NCBI RefSeq assembly: GCF_000808015.1
Contig: NZ_JWHR01000076.1
Span: 1-23,757 of the forward strand
Source: Terrisporobacter othiniensis
Lineage (GTDB): Bacteria; Bacillota; Clostridia; Peptostreptococcales; Peptostreptococcaceae
DNA: 23,757 nucleotides
Reading direction: 5' to 3'
Part shown: in pieces, positions 16,004 to 23,745 of the stretch
Layout: every line of letters begins with the position of its first letter
Position numbering within the stretch: position 1 is the first letter of the stretch
Translations under genes and position numbers: made by a program
Notes under the pieces: generated by a model
Seen by the model: only the letters and a program-made list of their open reading frames with translations
Database searches by the model: none
What the model was told of the DNA's origin: nothing

Positions 16004-17512
16004 TTATATTTTATTAGAAAACTCTTCATTTATAATAGAAGCATAAGTTAGTTCCTTATTTAAGATTTCTAGTATTTCTTCTTTATCACTTACTATAATA
16101 TCTCTATCGTCTTCCCATATAGTTTTATAGAACTCATCACACATAGCTTTAAATTCTTTATCTTTAATTATGGCATAATCACTAATATTATCTTCATGAT
16201 CAGTTTGTATTAATTTTATATTTTTAGATAAATACAAGGATGGATTTTTATAGTCTTTAAAATATTCTATAAAATCTCCATCAACTAACTTTACTTCAAT
16301 GTTCTCTGAGTTAATTATTATATTCTTAAGATAATTTATATGTCGTTTCCTTTGCTCAAAAGTTAATTCTATAGGAGTATTAAAAAAGCTAATTTTACCT
16401 GATGACATATATCTTTTAAGTTCTGATGCATATATTAAGACTTTGACTTTAGACTTATAAGTTATATTTTGTAAAACTATATTTATTTTGCTCAATTCTT
16501 CTAAAACTTCTTTATCCTTAAATATAGATTCAGCAACTTCTATATATAAATCAGGCGGCATAAATATCTCACTCATGGAACCAATAAGCCATCTTAAATC
16601 TTGAGTCATAAAGTATTGCGTATAAGTTTTTTCTTTTATTATATCTATTAATAGCTTTTTCTCAAATATTAGACTTCCTTGCTTTTTCAATATACTTTCT
16701 AAACTATAATACATATCTTCAATAATACTCTTGTCTCTTGACATAGTTGAAAGTAAACAAGACTTATCTTTTGTAAAATTAGTAGCAAATAATACATAAT
16801 CTTTTACTACAGAAATAATAGTTCCATAGCCTACTTCACAATTGTAAACCTCAAAATTCATACTTGGATACATGGATATCATATTAATAAGCATAATAGT
16901 ATTAAAAACTATGTCTTCATTATCTCCATCAAATCCAATTAAAATCTTAGCTTTTGCATCAATATCCTCTCTCTTATTGTATAAATATTCCTTAATATCA
17001 GCTATACTTATTTTATCACTTTGACCTATTTTGTTTAAATTAATAGATACTATTAAATTTAATGTATTTGACTTGCTTATGTACTTCTCTATGTCCCTAT
17101 CTAAATACTGTTTCCTCAGCTTAGGATTAACATGAATTATACCATTACAATCTTCTTCTCTATAAACCTCTTTACTTTGAATAGGTATACTCTTTTGTGA
17201 TGTGTAAATATAAGCTTCTTTTAAAAGCTCACCTAAACAATCCTCTAAATCTTTTCTTATGTCTATATTTTTCTCTATTTCAAAATACTCTTTCAAATCA
17301 TTAGTAGTTTCTTCCGTAAGTGAATTAGTTATAAACGTAGATGTAATTTCACAAATCTCATTTATATTTTTAGGAATAGGTAAGTTTTTTCCACTGGTCC
17401 ATTTACTTATATAGGAAACATCATATCCCAATTCTCTTGCCAATGCTGTCTTTTTTTGTTTTGAAAAGTATAATAATTTCTCTAATAAATACCCAAATGT
17501 TATATTCTTCAA
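16004..17512 (-). CDS. Long XRE-type HTH regulator (502 aa)
   Basis: The first 65 residues form an XRE/Cro-type HTH (FGYLLEKLLYFSKQKKTALA, then RELGYDVSYISKWTSGKNLP). The remaining roughly 430 residues have no family I recognise; they are mixed alpha/beta with no membrane segment or enzyme motif, and are probably a ligand-sensing or oligomerisation domain. The start codon is TTG (17510-17512), supported by GGAGGTG seven bases upstream, with no competing ATG nearby. It is single between the hypA terminator and the amidohydrolase. Clusters of TTGAAT repeats lie before both this gene and the amidohydrolase, which suggests self-regulation and control of the hydrolase (inference). Confidence 0.8.
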   Translation of the reverse strand: MKNITFGYLLEKLLYFSKQKKTALARELGYDVSYISKWTSGKNLPIPKNINEICEITSTFITNSLTEETTNDLKEYFEIEKNIDIRKDLEDCLGELLKEAYIYTSQKSIPIQSKEVYREEDCNGIIHVNPKLRKQYLDRDIEKYISKSNTLNLIVSINLNKIGQSDKISIADIKEYLYNKREDIDAKAKILIGFDGDNEDIVFNTIMLINMISMYPSMNFEVYNCEVGYGTIISVVKDYVLFATNFTKDKSCLLSTMSRDKSIIEDMYYSLESILKKQGSLIFEKKLLIDIIKEKTYTQYFMTQDLRWLIGSMSEIFMPPDLYIEVAESIFKDKEVLEELSKINIVLQNITYKSKVKVLIYASELKRYMSSGKISFFNTPIELTFEQRKRHINYLKNIIINSENIEVKLVDGDFIEYFKDYKNPSLYLSKNIKLIQTDHEDNISDYAIIKDKEFKAMCDEFYKTIWEDDRDIIVSDKEEILEILNKELTYASIINEEFSNKI

Positions 17513-17616
17513 TTAGTTGCACCTCCATTATATGTCTTCATAAATTAATGATCTTATTAACTATGCTTTTAATCACAATCGTAGTAATTAAATATATTTA
17601 TATTTTTCAAGTATAA

Positions 17617-17698
17617 ATTATACCCTTTGAATGAACATTGAATTCTTTGAATCTTTTTGTTCAATTCATTGATTTATTGAATTTTCATTCAATAAATC
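17617..17698 (-). promoter_or_regulatory. Promoter and repeat array of the XRE-type regulator
   Basis: A consensus -10, TATAAT on the minus strand (17617-17622), has no good -35. Upstream of it lies an array: TTGAAT on the plus strand at 17627, 17638, 17647 and 17677, GTTCAA at 17659 and ATTCAA at 17687. The last two full boxes are part of a perfect 12-bp inverted repeat, GATTTATTGAAT (17671-17682) and ATTCAATAAATC (17687-17698), with a 4-bp centre. This looks like a cooperative operator overlapping the -35 region. Confidence 0.6.
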
Positions 17699-17748
17699 TA
17701 TTTTACACTAATATATCACTTTAATGTGAATCGATTTTCATATTCAGT

Positions 17749-17787
17749 AAAAAAAATAGTCACTAAGTTTTTTATACTTAGTAACTA
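17749..17787 (-). terminator. Terminator of the hypB-hypA operon
   Basis: TAGTCACTAAGT (17757-17768) and ACTTAGTAACTA (17776-17787) form a 12-bp stem with one mismatch and a 7-nt loop. On the minus strand it is followed by T8. It lies just after the hypA stop codon. Confidence 0.8.
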
Positions 17788-17795
17788 CTTTTCCT

Positions 17796-18137
17796 TTAAT
17801 ATGCCACTATCTCTTTAATTATAAATTCTTTTCCACTTAACAATTCCCAAACTTTGCTATCACAATAAGGACATACTCCATTGTATTCTTTTATGTTAAA
17901 AACTTTATTGCAACTTTTACACATACCGTTGCCTGGCATAACTTCTATTTCCAGCTTCGTATCTTGTAGTATGGTATTATCTACTGCTACTGGATAACAG
18001 CTTTCTATATATTTAGGAATCATGGAAGATAATTCTCCAATTTGCAATACTAATTTCTCTATCTTAGTTAAGTTATTTTCCACTGCAACATTTTCTACAG
18101 TTTTTACAACTTCTATTACTACTCCTAGTTCATGCAA
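17796..18137 (-). CDS. hypA: HypA-family nickel metallochaperone (TTG start)
   Basis: A 113-residue HypA homologue, which with HypB delivers Ni(II) to an apo-enzyme, classically [NiFe]-hydrogenase or urease. The Zn site is intact (CKSC ... CPYC). HypA binds nickel through its N-terminal Met-His-Glu. An in-frame GTG at 18144-18146 would give MKKLHELG and destroy this. The TTG at 18135-18137 instead gives MHELGVVIEV and lies five bases after AGGTGA, a proper ribosome site that the GTG itself overlaps. I therefore choose TTG. It follows the flavoprotein gene by 36 bp and is the last gene before a terminator. No hypC-F or hydrogenase genes are present in the window. Confidence 0.88.
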   Translation of the reverse strand: MHELGVVIEVVKTVENVAVENNLTKIEKLVLQIGELSSMIPKYIESCYPVAVDNTILQDTKLEIEVMPGNGMCKSCNKVFNIKEYNGVCPYCDSKVWELLSGKEFIIKEIVAY

Positions 18138-18173
18138 TTTCTTCACCTACTCTCATTGCATGTATTTTCTTAA

Positions 18174-20858
18174 TTAATCTTCTTTTACAAATACATCTTT
18201 AACTTTTTTAGCTATTATTCTACCCTTACGCTTAATAGTAGTTTTTACTACAACTGGTTTTACTTTTTCATATTCTACACCTTCACAGTCATAAGCTCTA
18301 ACTAATGATATGGCGTCAAATTTACACTTAGTAGTACATTGACCACAACCAACACACATAAATTCATTTACAACTGTAGCTCCACATCCTAAACATCTTT
18401 CAGTTTCTTTTTTCATTTGTTCTTCTGTAAATGTAAGACGAACATCTTTAAAAGCATCTTTATTTTCATGATCATGCTTAACACTTTGTCTTGGTGTATT
18501 GTCATATCCTTCTATTTGTAAAGCATTTTTATCAAATTCATGATAGTCTTTTCTATCACGGCCATTTACTAAACTTTGTCCTGGTTGAACAAATCTATGA
18601 ATAGATATGGCACCTTCTTTACCTGCTGCTATGGCATCTATGGCAAATCTTGGCCCAGTGTAAGAATCTCCTCCAACAAATATATCTGGCTCATCAGTTT
18701 GATAAGTAAATCCATCAGCTTTAACTGTATTATTAGGATTTAATTCAACTTTGCTTCCTTCTAATATTGTTCCCCAGTCTATACTTTGACCAACTGATAT
18801 TAAAACATAGTCTGCATCTACAACTTTTACATCATTATCATCAAATTTGGGTGAGAATTTTCCACTCTCATCAAATACAGATAAACATTTTCTAAATTCT
18901 ACTCCTGTTACTCTTCCATTTGAACTTAATATACGTGTTGGACCCCAAGAGTTATTTATTACTATATTTTCTTCTAATGCTTCTTCTATTTCTTCTTCTA
19001 ATGCTGGCATTTGTTCTCTATTTTCTAAACAGAACATATTAACAGTATTTGCGCCTACTCTTGTAGCATTTCTGGCAACATCTATTGCAACGTTTCCTCC
19101 ACCTATTACTACAACATTTCCATTTAATTTAACATCTTCACCTAGATTAACATCACGAACAAATTCTACGCCAGGAATAACACCTTTAGCATATTCCCCT
19201 TCGATGCCTAATTTTCTACCTGCTTGAGCACCTATTGCTATATAAAATGCCTCATATCCTTCACTTCTTAGTTGATCTAGCGTTATATCTTTACCAACTT
19301 CCACACCAGTTTTGAATTCAACACCCATTTCTCTAAGTATTTCTATTTCAGCATTAACTACCTCTTTTTCCAATCTGAAAGAAGGAATACCTAGTGTTAA
19401 CATTCCACCAAGTGCTTCTTGTTTTTCAAATACAGTTACTTTGTAACCATCTATGCTTAAGTAATATGCACAAGAAAGTCCTGCTGGTCCCCCACCAACT
19501 ATGGCAATTTTTTTACCATATTCATGTCTTTTCTTAGGTACAAACCTATTATCTGCATTTAAATCTTGCTCTGCTATAAATTTCTTTATTTCATCTATTG
19601 CTATTGGTGAATCTATATCTCCTCTAGTACAAGCAGATTCACATTTTCTAGGACAAATACGTCCACATATTGCTGGGAATGGATTTTCCTTTTTAATTAA
19701 CTCTAAAGCTTCTTTGTATCTTCCTTGTGAAGCAAGTTTGATATATCCTTGAACAGCTATATGAGCTGGACATGCTGTCTTACAAGGACTCGTTCCACTT
19801 TCTACAACATCTTCTCTATTAGTTCTATATTCAGGGTTCCATTTCTCTGGCCCCCACTCAGTATTTCGAGGATTAGACTTCATTTCTATTTTTTCAACTA
19901 CTGGCTTACTAGAACATAGTTTTTGTCCCAATTTTAAAGCATTAGTTGGGCAGTTTACTACACATTCACCACAAGCAACACATTTATCTTTATCAACTTT
20001 TGATACATAGTTTGAACGACTCATATCTGCATTATTAAACATTGTTGTTGTTCTAAGTGCAAAACATGAACATCCACAGCAGTTACAAATTGCATGAGTT
20101 TTTCCCGAACCATCTAAATTAGGTATTTGATGCATTAAACCATTTTCTTCAGCTCTTTTTATTATATCAAAAGCTTCTTCTCTAGTTATTTCACGACCTC
20201 TTCCAGTCCTTATATAATACTCAGCTGCGTGACCAAGTTGGATACACATATCTTCTTTTAAGTGGCCGCATCCTTCTCCCATAATTTCTCTAGAAGTACG
20301 ACAAGAACAATTAGATACTGAAAATATATCATTGTCATTTAAGTATTTTGATACTTCTTCATATGATGCTCTTCTTGTTTCTCCATCTATGGCAGTTTCT
20401 ATTGGTATAACTCTCATAAGTCCCACACCTGTTGGGAATCCGCCTATAGAGTTAGGTCCATTTTCTAAACCATAATCATTGAAAGCTTTTGCTATTTGAG
20501 GATATTTTTTCACGTTTTCTTTGTGGTTTACCATCATTTCCATAATCCCTGGCACCCAAGTTTCATACCAGAAAGTATCCACTCCATCTATTTCATTAAC
20601 AAAAACTACCCCTATATCAGCTAGCTCTAATAGTAATTCGCTGCATCTTTCCACACTTTTATTACACAAAGGTGCTACTTCCTTAGCCGTTGTCTTTGTT
20701 CTAATTTTCATACATAGTAAAACTTCTGCCATTTCATCTGTAACCACTGGCTCTAATATTCTATATCTTGCATCATTTTCTCCAAACCACCCTCTAGATC
20801 CTGGCTTATTTCTACTTACTTGATTTGCAAATTGTAGCACTTTTTCTTTAACTGCCAT
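18174..20858 (-). CDS. Multi-cluster Fe-S flavoprotein oxidoreductase
   Basis: An 894-residue electron-transfer protein. Residues 1-110 look like a winged-helix-type domain. A Cys-rich part follows (NCSCR 184-187, C197, C205; then C258-C265 as CNCCGCSC). Next is a 4Fe-4S ferredoxin motif (C293, C296, C299, C303) and the GltD-type Fer4_20 domain (C359, C363, C398, C402, C406, C410). Then come the FAD-binding fold IAIVGGGPAGLSCAYYL (about 451-467), the NAD(P)-binding fold VVVIGGGNVAIDVAR (about 582-596) and the FAD-closing VGGDSYTGP. A C-terminal ferredoxin-like cluster region ends it (C822, C825, C835, C838, C841, C845). The core matches the NADPH-dependent glutamate synthase small-subunit/DPYD family, but no GltB partner is present. 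It sits between hypB and hypA with gaps of 26 and 36 bp, so a role in reducing or activating a nickel enzyme is plausible, unproven. Confidence 0.88.
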   Translation of the reverse strand: MAVKEKVLQFANQVSRNKPGSRGWFGENDARYRILEPVVTDEMAEVLLCMKIRTKTTAKEVAPLCNKSVERCSELLLELADIGVVFVNEIDGVDTFWYETWVPGIMEMMVNHKENVKKYPQIAKAFNDYGLENGPNSIGGFPTGVGLMRVIPIETAIDGETRRASYEEVSKYLNDNDIFSVSNCSCRTSREIMGEGCGHLKEDMCIQLGHAAEYYIRTGRGREITREEAFDIIKRAEENGLMHQIPNLDGSGKTHAICNCCGCSCFALRTTTMFNNADMSRSNYVSKVDKDKCVACGECVVNCPTNALKLGQKLCSSKPVVEKIEMKSNPRNTEWGPEKWNPEYRTNREDVVESGTSPCKTACPAHIAVQGYIKLASQGRYKEALELIKKENPFPAICGRICPRKCESACTRGDIDSPIAIDEIKKFIAEQDLNADNRFVPKKRHEYGKKIAIVGGGPAGLSCAYYLSIDGYKVTVFEKQEALGGMLTLGIPSFRLEKEVVNAEIEILREMGVEFKTGVEVGKDITLDQLRSEGYEAFYIAIGAQAGRKLGIEGEYAKGVIPGVEFVRDVNLGEDVKLNGNVVVIGGGNVAIDVARNATRVGANTVNMFCLENREQMPALEEEIEEALEENIVINNSWGPTRILSSNGRVTGVEFRKCLSVFDESGKFSPKFDDNDVKVVDADYVLISVGQSIDWGTILEGSKVELNPNNTVKADGFTYQTDEPDIFVGGDSYTGPRFAIDAIAAGKEGAISIHRFVQPGQSLVNGRDRKDYHEFDKNALQIEGYDNTPRQSVKHDHENKDAFKDVRLTFTEEQMKKETERCLGCGATVVNEFMCVGCGQCTTKCKFDAISLVRAYDCEGVEYEKVKPVVVKTTIKRKGRIIAKKVKDVFVKED

Positions 20859-20884
20859 ATTTTACTTCCCCCCGATTAATTATT

Positions 20885-21553
20885 TTATTTATTAAAGTTT
20901 GCTATTTCTCCTCTTATCCAACTAATCCACTCCTCTACTCCCTCACCTGTTTTAGCAGAGTACGGTATAACTTTAATGTTTGGATTTAATTTTTTAATAT
21001 ATTCTTTTACCAAATCTAAATCAAAATCAAAATAATCAATTGCATCTATTTTGTTGATTAATACTACATCAACTATTGAAAACATTAATGGGTATTTTAA
21101 TGGTTTATCATGTCCTTCTGGCACGCTCAAAATCATTGCATTTTTAGTAGAACCTGTATCAAATTCTGCTGGACATACTAAATTACCCACATTTTCTAAA
21201 ATAACAAAATCCACATCTTCTGTTCCAAGTTCAACTAAACCTTGTTTTGTCATATCTGCATCTAAATGACACATGCCACCAGTATGAAGTTGTATAACCT
21301 TTGCTCCTGTTTTTGAAACAGTTGTAGCATCAACATCTGAATCTATGTCTGCTTCCATTACCCCTATTCTCATTTCATCTTTCAAAGCTTCAATTGTTCT
21401 TAAAACAGTTGTAGTTTTGCCTGAACCTGGAGAAGACATTAAATTTAATAAAAAAGTTTTTTCTTTTTTTAAATCTTCTCTAAGCAAATCTGCTTGTTTG
21501 TCGTTACTTTTGAAAACGCTTTCTTTTATCTCAACAACTTTATATTTTTTCAT
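20885..21553 (-). CDS. hypB: HypB-family nickel-incorporation GTPase
   Basis: A 222-residue GTPase that works with HypA in nickel insertion. Motifs: G1 SSPGSGKTT (about 40-48), EADIDSDVDA, the metal-binding pair Cys95-His96 in GGMCHLDADM, Cys127 in ENVGNLVCPAEF and G4 INKID. The E. coli-type N-terminal CxxCGC motif and the His-rich stretch of some HypB proteins are absent, so only the conserved G-domain metal site is present. GGGGTGG precedes the ATG. It is the first gene of the minus-strand operon with the Fe-S flavoprotein and hypA, and is divergent from the TetR gene, with a dyad overlapping its promoter. Confidence 0.93.
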   Translation of the reverse strand: MKKYKVVEIKESVFKSNDKQADLLREDLKKEKTFLLNLMSSPGSGKTTTVLRTIEALKDEMRIGVMEADIDSDVDATTVSKTGAKVIQLHTGGMCHLDADMTKQGLVELGTEDVDFVILENVGNLVCPAEFDTGSTKNAMILSVPEGHDKPLKYPLMFSIVDVVLINKIDAIDYFDFDLDLVKEYIKKLNPNIKVIPYSAKTGEGVEEWISWIRGEIANFNK

Positions 21554-21617
21554 AAGTCCACCCCATTACGTTCGTTATATTTTTAACGTTTTTATATGCA
21601 GAATCAAATTCACCGAA

Positions 21618-21664
21618 TCTAATTCTGTAATTAGAATATATCATAGGCTTACATATTTTGTAAA
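21618..21664 (-). promoter_or_regulatory. hypB operon promoter with overlapping dyad
   Basis: On the minus strand: TTTACA (21659-21664), an 18-bp spacer, then TATATT (21635-21640). A dyad, TCTAATT (21618-21624) and AATTAGA (21629-21635) with a 4-bp centre, touches the -10 and covers the likely start site. That is a classical repressor position. The divergent TetR is the nearest candidate. Confidence 0.5.
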
Positions 21665-21735
21665 CAAACACTTAATAGATTTATTATTTTTTATGTTTTA
21701 TTATTCTACTGGCATATATCTCGATTATTTTGTGC

Positions 21736-21763
21736 TATACTAGATAATCATAGAATTATTCTA
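21736..21763 (+). promoter_or_regulatory. Possible tetR promoter and operator
   Basis: TATACT (21736-21741) could be the -10 for the TetR gene; the -35 is weak. A perfect 13-bp palindrome, TAGAATTATTCTA (21751-21763), lies just downstream and shares AGAATTA with the dyad in front of hypB. Autoregulation is a reasonable guess. Confidence 0.35.
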
Positions 21764-21796
21764 TTAATTTTACAGTACTACAAAGAGGTATTACAT

Positions 21797-22399
21797 ATGA
21801 ATAAACTAACAGATAGACAAAAACAAGCCATTGCTACTAAACTTAGGATAACAAAAATAGCATCTGAACTTTTTAAATTAAATGGATTTGATAGTGTTAA
21901 AATTCAAGATATTTGTGAAGCTGCCGGTATTTCAGTTGGTGCTTTTTATCATCATTTCAAATCAAAAATGGAAATAATTAATATAGCTTATGAACAAGTT
22001 GATATTCTTTTGATGGATAGATTTGAAGTAAGGGAATTCCCTTCAAATCTTGATAAATTGTTATTTTTAATGGGTGAAGGTGCTGATATGATGGAGGAAC
22101 TTGGATGGGTATTTGTAGGAGAAATTTATAAACACTTAATTTCCCTAGAAGGAAAATACTCTACTAATCCCGATCGTCATATTACACTATTGGTTAAGGA
22201 CATAGTTGAAGATGCATTGAATGCTGGAGAATTAGACAATTCCATATCTTCAGCAGATTTAACTCTGATAATCATGAGAATTTCTAGGGGGGCTATATTT
22301 GACTGGTGTCTTTTCCAAGGTAGCTATAATCTAAAATCTAGAATTACTTTTGATTTAAACTTAATACTTTCAAATTTCAAATCTAAAAATTCAGATTAA
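21797..22399 (+). CDS. TetR/AcrR-family transcriptional regulator
   Basis: A 200-residue one-component regulator. The N-terminal HTH (about residues 10-60) includes TKIASELFKLNGFDSVKIQD followed by ICEAAGISVGAFYHHFKSK, with the hallmark YHHF and tetra-helical spacing of TetR proteins. The remaining 140 residues are the ligand-binding helical domain; its ligand cannot be predicted. AAAGAGG precedes the ATG. It is divergent from hypB and followed by its own terminator, then the membrane protein gene. Likely targets are its own promoter, the hypB operon and possibly the downstream gene; the dyads near each promoter differ in sequence, so this remains inference. Confidence 0.92.
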   Translation: MNKLTDRQKQAIATKLRITKIASELFKLNGFDSVKIQDICEAAGISVGAFYHHFKSKMEIINIAYEQVDILLMDRFEVREFPSNLDKLLFLMGEGADMMEELGWVFVGEIYKHLISLEGKYSTNPDRHITLLVKDIVEDALNAGELDNSISSADLTLIIMRISRGAIFDWCLFQGSYNLKSRITFDLNLILSNFKSKNSD

Positions 22400-22401
22400 T
22401 A

Positions 22402-22427
22402 AAGTCGCTAATAAAGCGGCTTTTTTT
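22402..22427 (+). terminator. Terminator after the TetR gene
   Basis: AAGTCGC (22402-22408) pairs with GCGGCTT (22416-22422), including one G-T pair, with a 7-nt loop. It is followed by further T residues. It separates the TetR gene from the membrane protein gene, which has its own promoter. Confidence 0.8.
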
Positions 22428-22491
22428 ATTTATTTCACAAAATTTTCTAATTTTTTTCCGATAATTTTTTAACGGTATTTGTGTTGATATT

Positions 22492-22527
22492 TCAATATAT
22501 TGACATTATTTTTACAATACCTAAAAT
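22492..22527 (+). promoter_or_regulatory. Promoter of the membrane protein gene
   Basis: TTGACA (22500-22505), a 16-bp spacer, then TAAAAT (22522-22527) is a near-consensus housekeeping promoter. The 12-bp palindrome TCAATATATTGA (22492-22503) overlaps the -35 and could be an operator. The predicted leader is about 110 nt. Confidence 0.55.
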
Positions 22528-22592
22528 ATTATCAGAATATTTAAACTCAAATATTTTTCTTGTTTTTTATAATTTGGTGGTGCTAATATTAA

Positions 22593-22633
22593 AGTGATTT
22601 TATAACTTATAAAATTTAATCATCTTAATCACT
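22593..22633 (+). promoter_or_regulatory. Nested dyads in the leader before the membrane protein
   Basis: ATTTTATAA (22597-22605), a central C, then TTATAAAAT (22607-22615) is a perfect 19-bp dyad. An outer pair, AGTGATT (22593-22599) and AATCACT (22627-22633), ends immediately before the GGGGGA ribosome site. This may be an operator, or an RNA structure affecting translation; AT-rich chance pairing cannot be excluded. Confidence 0.35.
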
Positions 22634-22647
22634 GGGGGAATAGGAAT

Positions 22648-23568
22648 ATGTTTTTATTTGAAGCACAGCCAATAATCAACTGGCTAATGTTATTATTAGT
22701 ATTTACAGCACTTATGTTACTTAATGAATTCAGTCGTCGCTGGAAATGGGCAGGATTTCTATGTTTTTTGGTTTTACCTTTATTTTTAACTTTTTTCGTA
22801 TGGCCTAAAACTGCAAAAGGAACAAGCGTTGGAACTTGGTTTCACTATGCAAAGGTTTACTCAGCTTTAGCTGGATGTATGGGATTTTGGCTAATGCGCT
22901 ATGTAAAGGGTGCTACTAATCACAAGTGGGTTTTATGTTTTCCACCTTTAATCCTTGCAATTAACATTATGGAAGCTGTAATGCGTGATTTCCAAATCGG
23001 AAACTTGGGTTACACTGCACAAATTTTTGAAGAAATGATGGTAACTAGTGGTTCTTGGAATTATATGAATGGTATTGCTGGAATTTTAAATATTATCACA
23101 ATCACTGGTTGGCTTGGAATTTGTATTAGCAAGAAGAAAAGCAAGGATATGTTATGGCCAGATATGTGTTGGTTTTGGATAATAGCTTATGATCTTTGGA
23201 ACTTTGCATATACTTACAACTGTTTAGGTGATCATGCTTGGTACTGTGGTATAGCTTTATTATTTGCTCCAACTGTATGTGCTTTCTTATTTGGAAAAGG
23301 TGCTTGGTTGCAACATCGTGCTCATACTCTTGCATTTTGGGTAATGTTTGCCATGACTGTACCATCATTTATTGATCAATCACAATTTGCAGTTAAAGCA
23401 TCACAAAATACAACTGCTCTATTCATAGTAAGTTTAATTTCTTTACTTGCTAACATAGCAGTATTTGTTTATATGATTTATAAAGCTAGAAAAACTAATA
23501 AAAATCCATATAAAGATGAGCTTTATTCTGATTTAGATTGTTATAAAGAAGTAAAAGCCTTATCATAA
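22648..23568 (+). CDS. Polytopic membrane protein, probably DUF5692
   Basis: A 306-residue integral membrane protein with about eight hydrophobic segments and unusually many Trp, Tyr and Cys residues. Conserved-looking stretches are GTSVGTWFHYAKVYSALAGC, FEEMMVTSGSWNYMNGIAGI and DLWNFAYTYNCLGDHAWYCG. I associate this pattern with the uncharacterised family DUF5692; that is from memory and should be treated as tentative. The last 35 residues are charged and probably cytoplasmic. GGGGGA precedes the ATG. It has its own promoter and follows the TetR gene on the same strand. A transport role is possible but no transporter motif is visible. Confidence 0.85.
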   Translation: MFLFEAQPIINWLMLLLVFTALMLLNEFSRRWKWAGFLCFLVLPLFLTFFVWPKTAKGTSVGTWFHYAKVYSALAGCMGFWLMRYVKGATNHKWVLCFPPLILAINIMEAVMRDFQIGNLGYTAQIFEEMMVTSGSWNYMNGIAGILNIITITGWLGICISKKKSKDMLWPDMCWFWIIAYDLWNFAYTYNCLGDHAWYCGIALLFAPTVCAFLFGKGAWLQHRAHTLAFWVMFAMTVPSFIDQSQFAVKASQNTTALFIVSLISLLANIAVFVYMIYKARKTNKNPYKDELYSDLDCYKEVKALS

Positions 23569-23637
23569 AAAATTCGCTTCGCTTAAGCCACCGCGTGGGC
23601 GCTCAACTTCATATCTCCAACGGCTTAGCCCGTTAAC
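23569..23637. repeat. Dispersed intergenic repeat, copy 2
   Basis: It begins at the membrane protein stop codon and aligns over its length with 11761-11828 in the same orientation. The copy is CG-rich for this genome (CCGCGTGGGCGC) and contains AACGG/CCGTT (about 23618-23634), which can form a small hairpin. It has no ORF. Confidence 0.6.
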
Positions 23638-23658
23638 AAAGTTGGAAATTAAAAATTT

Positions 23659-23745
23659 AAGCCACTTATTGTTTTAAATGATTTTGTAATATCTTGTTTC
23701 GTAAAAGCTTTTACATTATTTTAATAAACAATAAGTGGCTTTTTG
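23659..23745 (+). terminator. Long-stem terminator-like structure at the window end
   Basis: AAGCCACTTATTGTTT (23659-23674) and AAACAATAAGTGGCTT (23726-23741) are a perfect 16-bp inverted repeat, followed by TTTG. The 51-nt interior contains the palindrome GTAAAAGCTTTTAC (23701-23714). It can end the membrane protein transcript, but the large structured loop is unusual for a simple terminator, so a small structured RNA or a short mobile repeat is also possible. Confidence 0.55.

Noticed and set aside
17627..17698. CRISPR-like array
   Set aside because: The repeated units are 6-12 bp with irregular spacing and mixed orientation, fitting operator sites rather than CRISPR repeats and spacers.
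18847..19227. Plus-strand open frame inside the Fe-S flavoprotein gene
   Set aside because: It is an antisense shadow of the FAD/NAD-binding region; its composition mirrors the opposite strand.
21345..21743. Plus-strand open frame crossing hypB and the divergent promoter region
   Set aside because: It overlaps hypB antisense and covers the promoter elements; no family resemblance.
23126..23368. Minus-strand open frame inside the membrane protein gene
   Set aside because: It is antisense to a well-formed polytopic membrane protein with a promoter and ribosome site.
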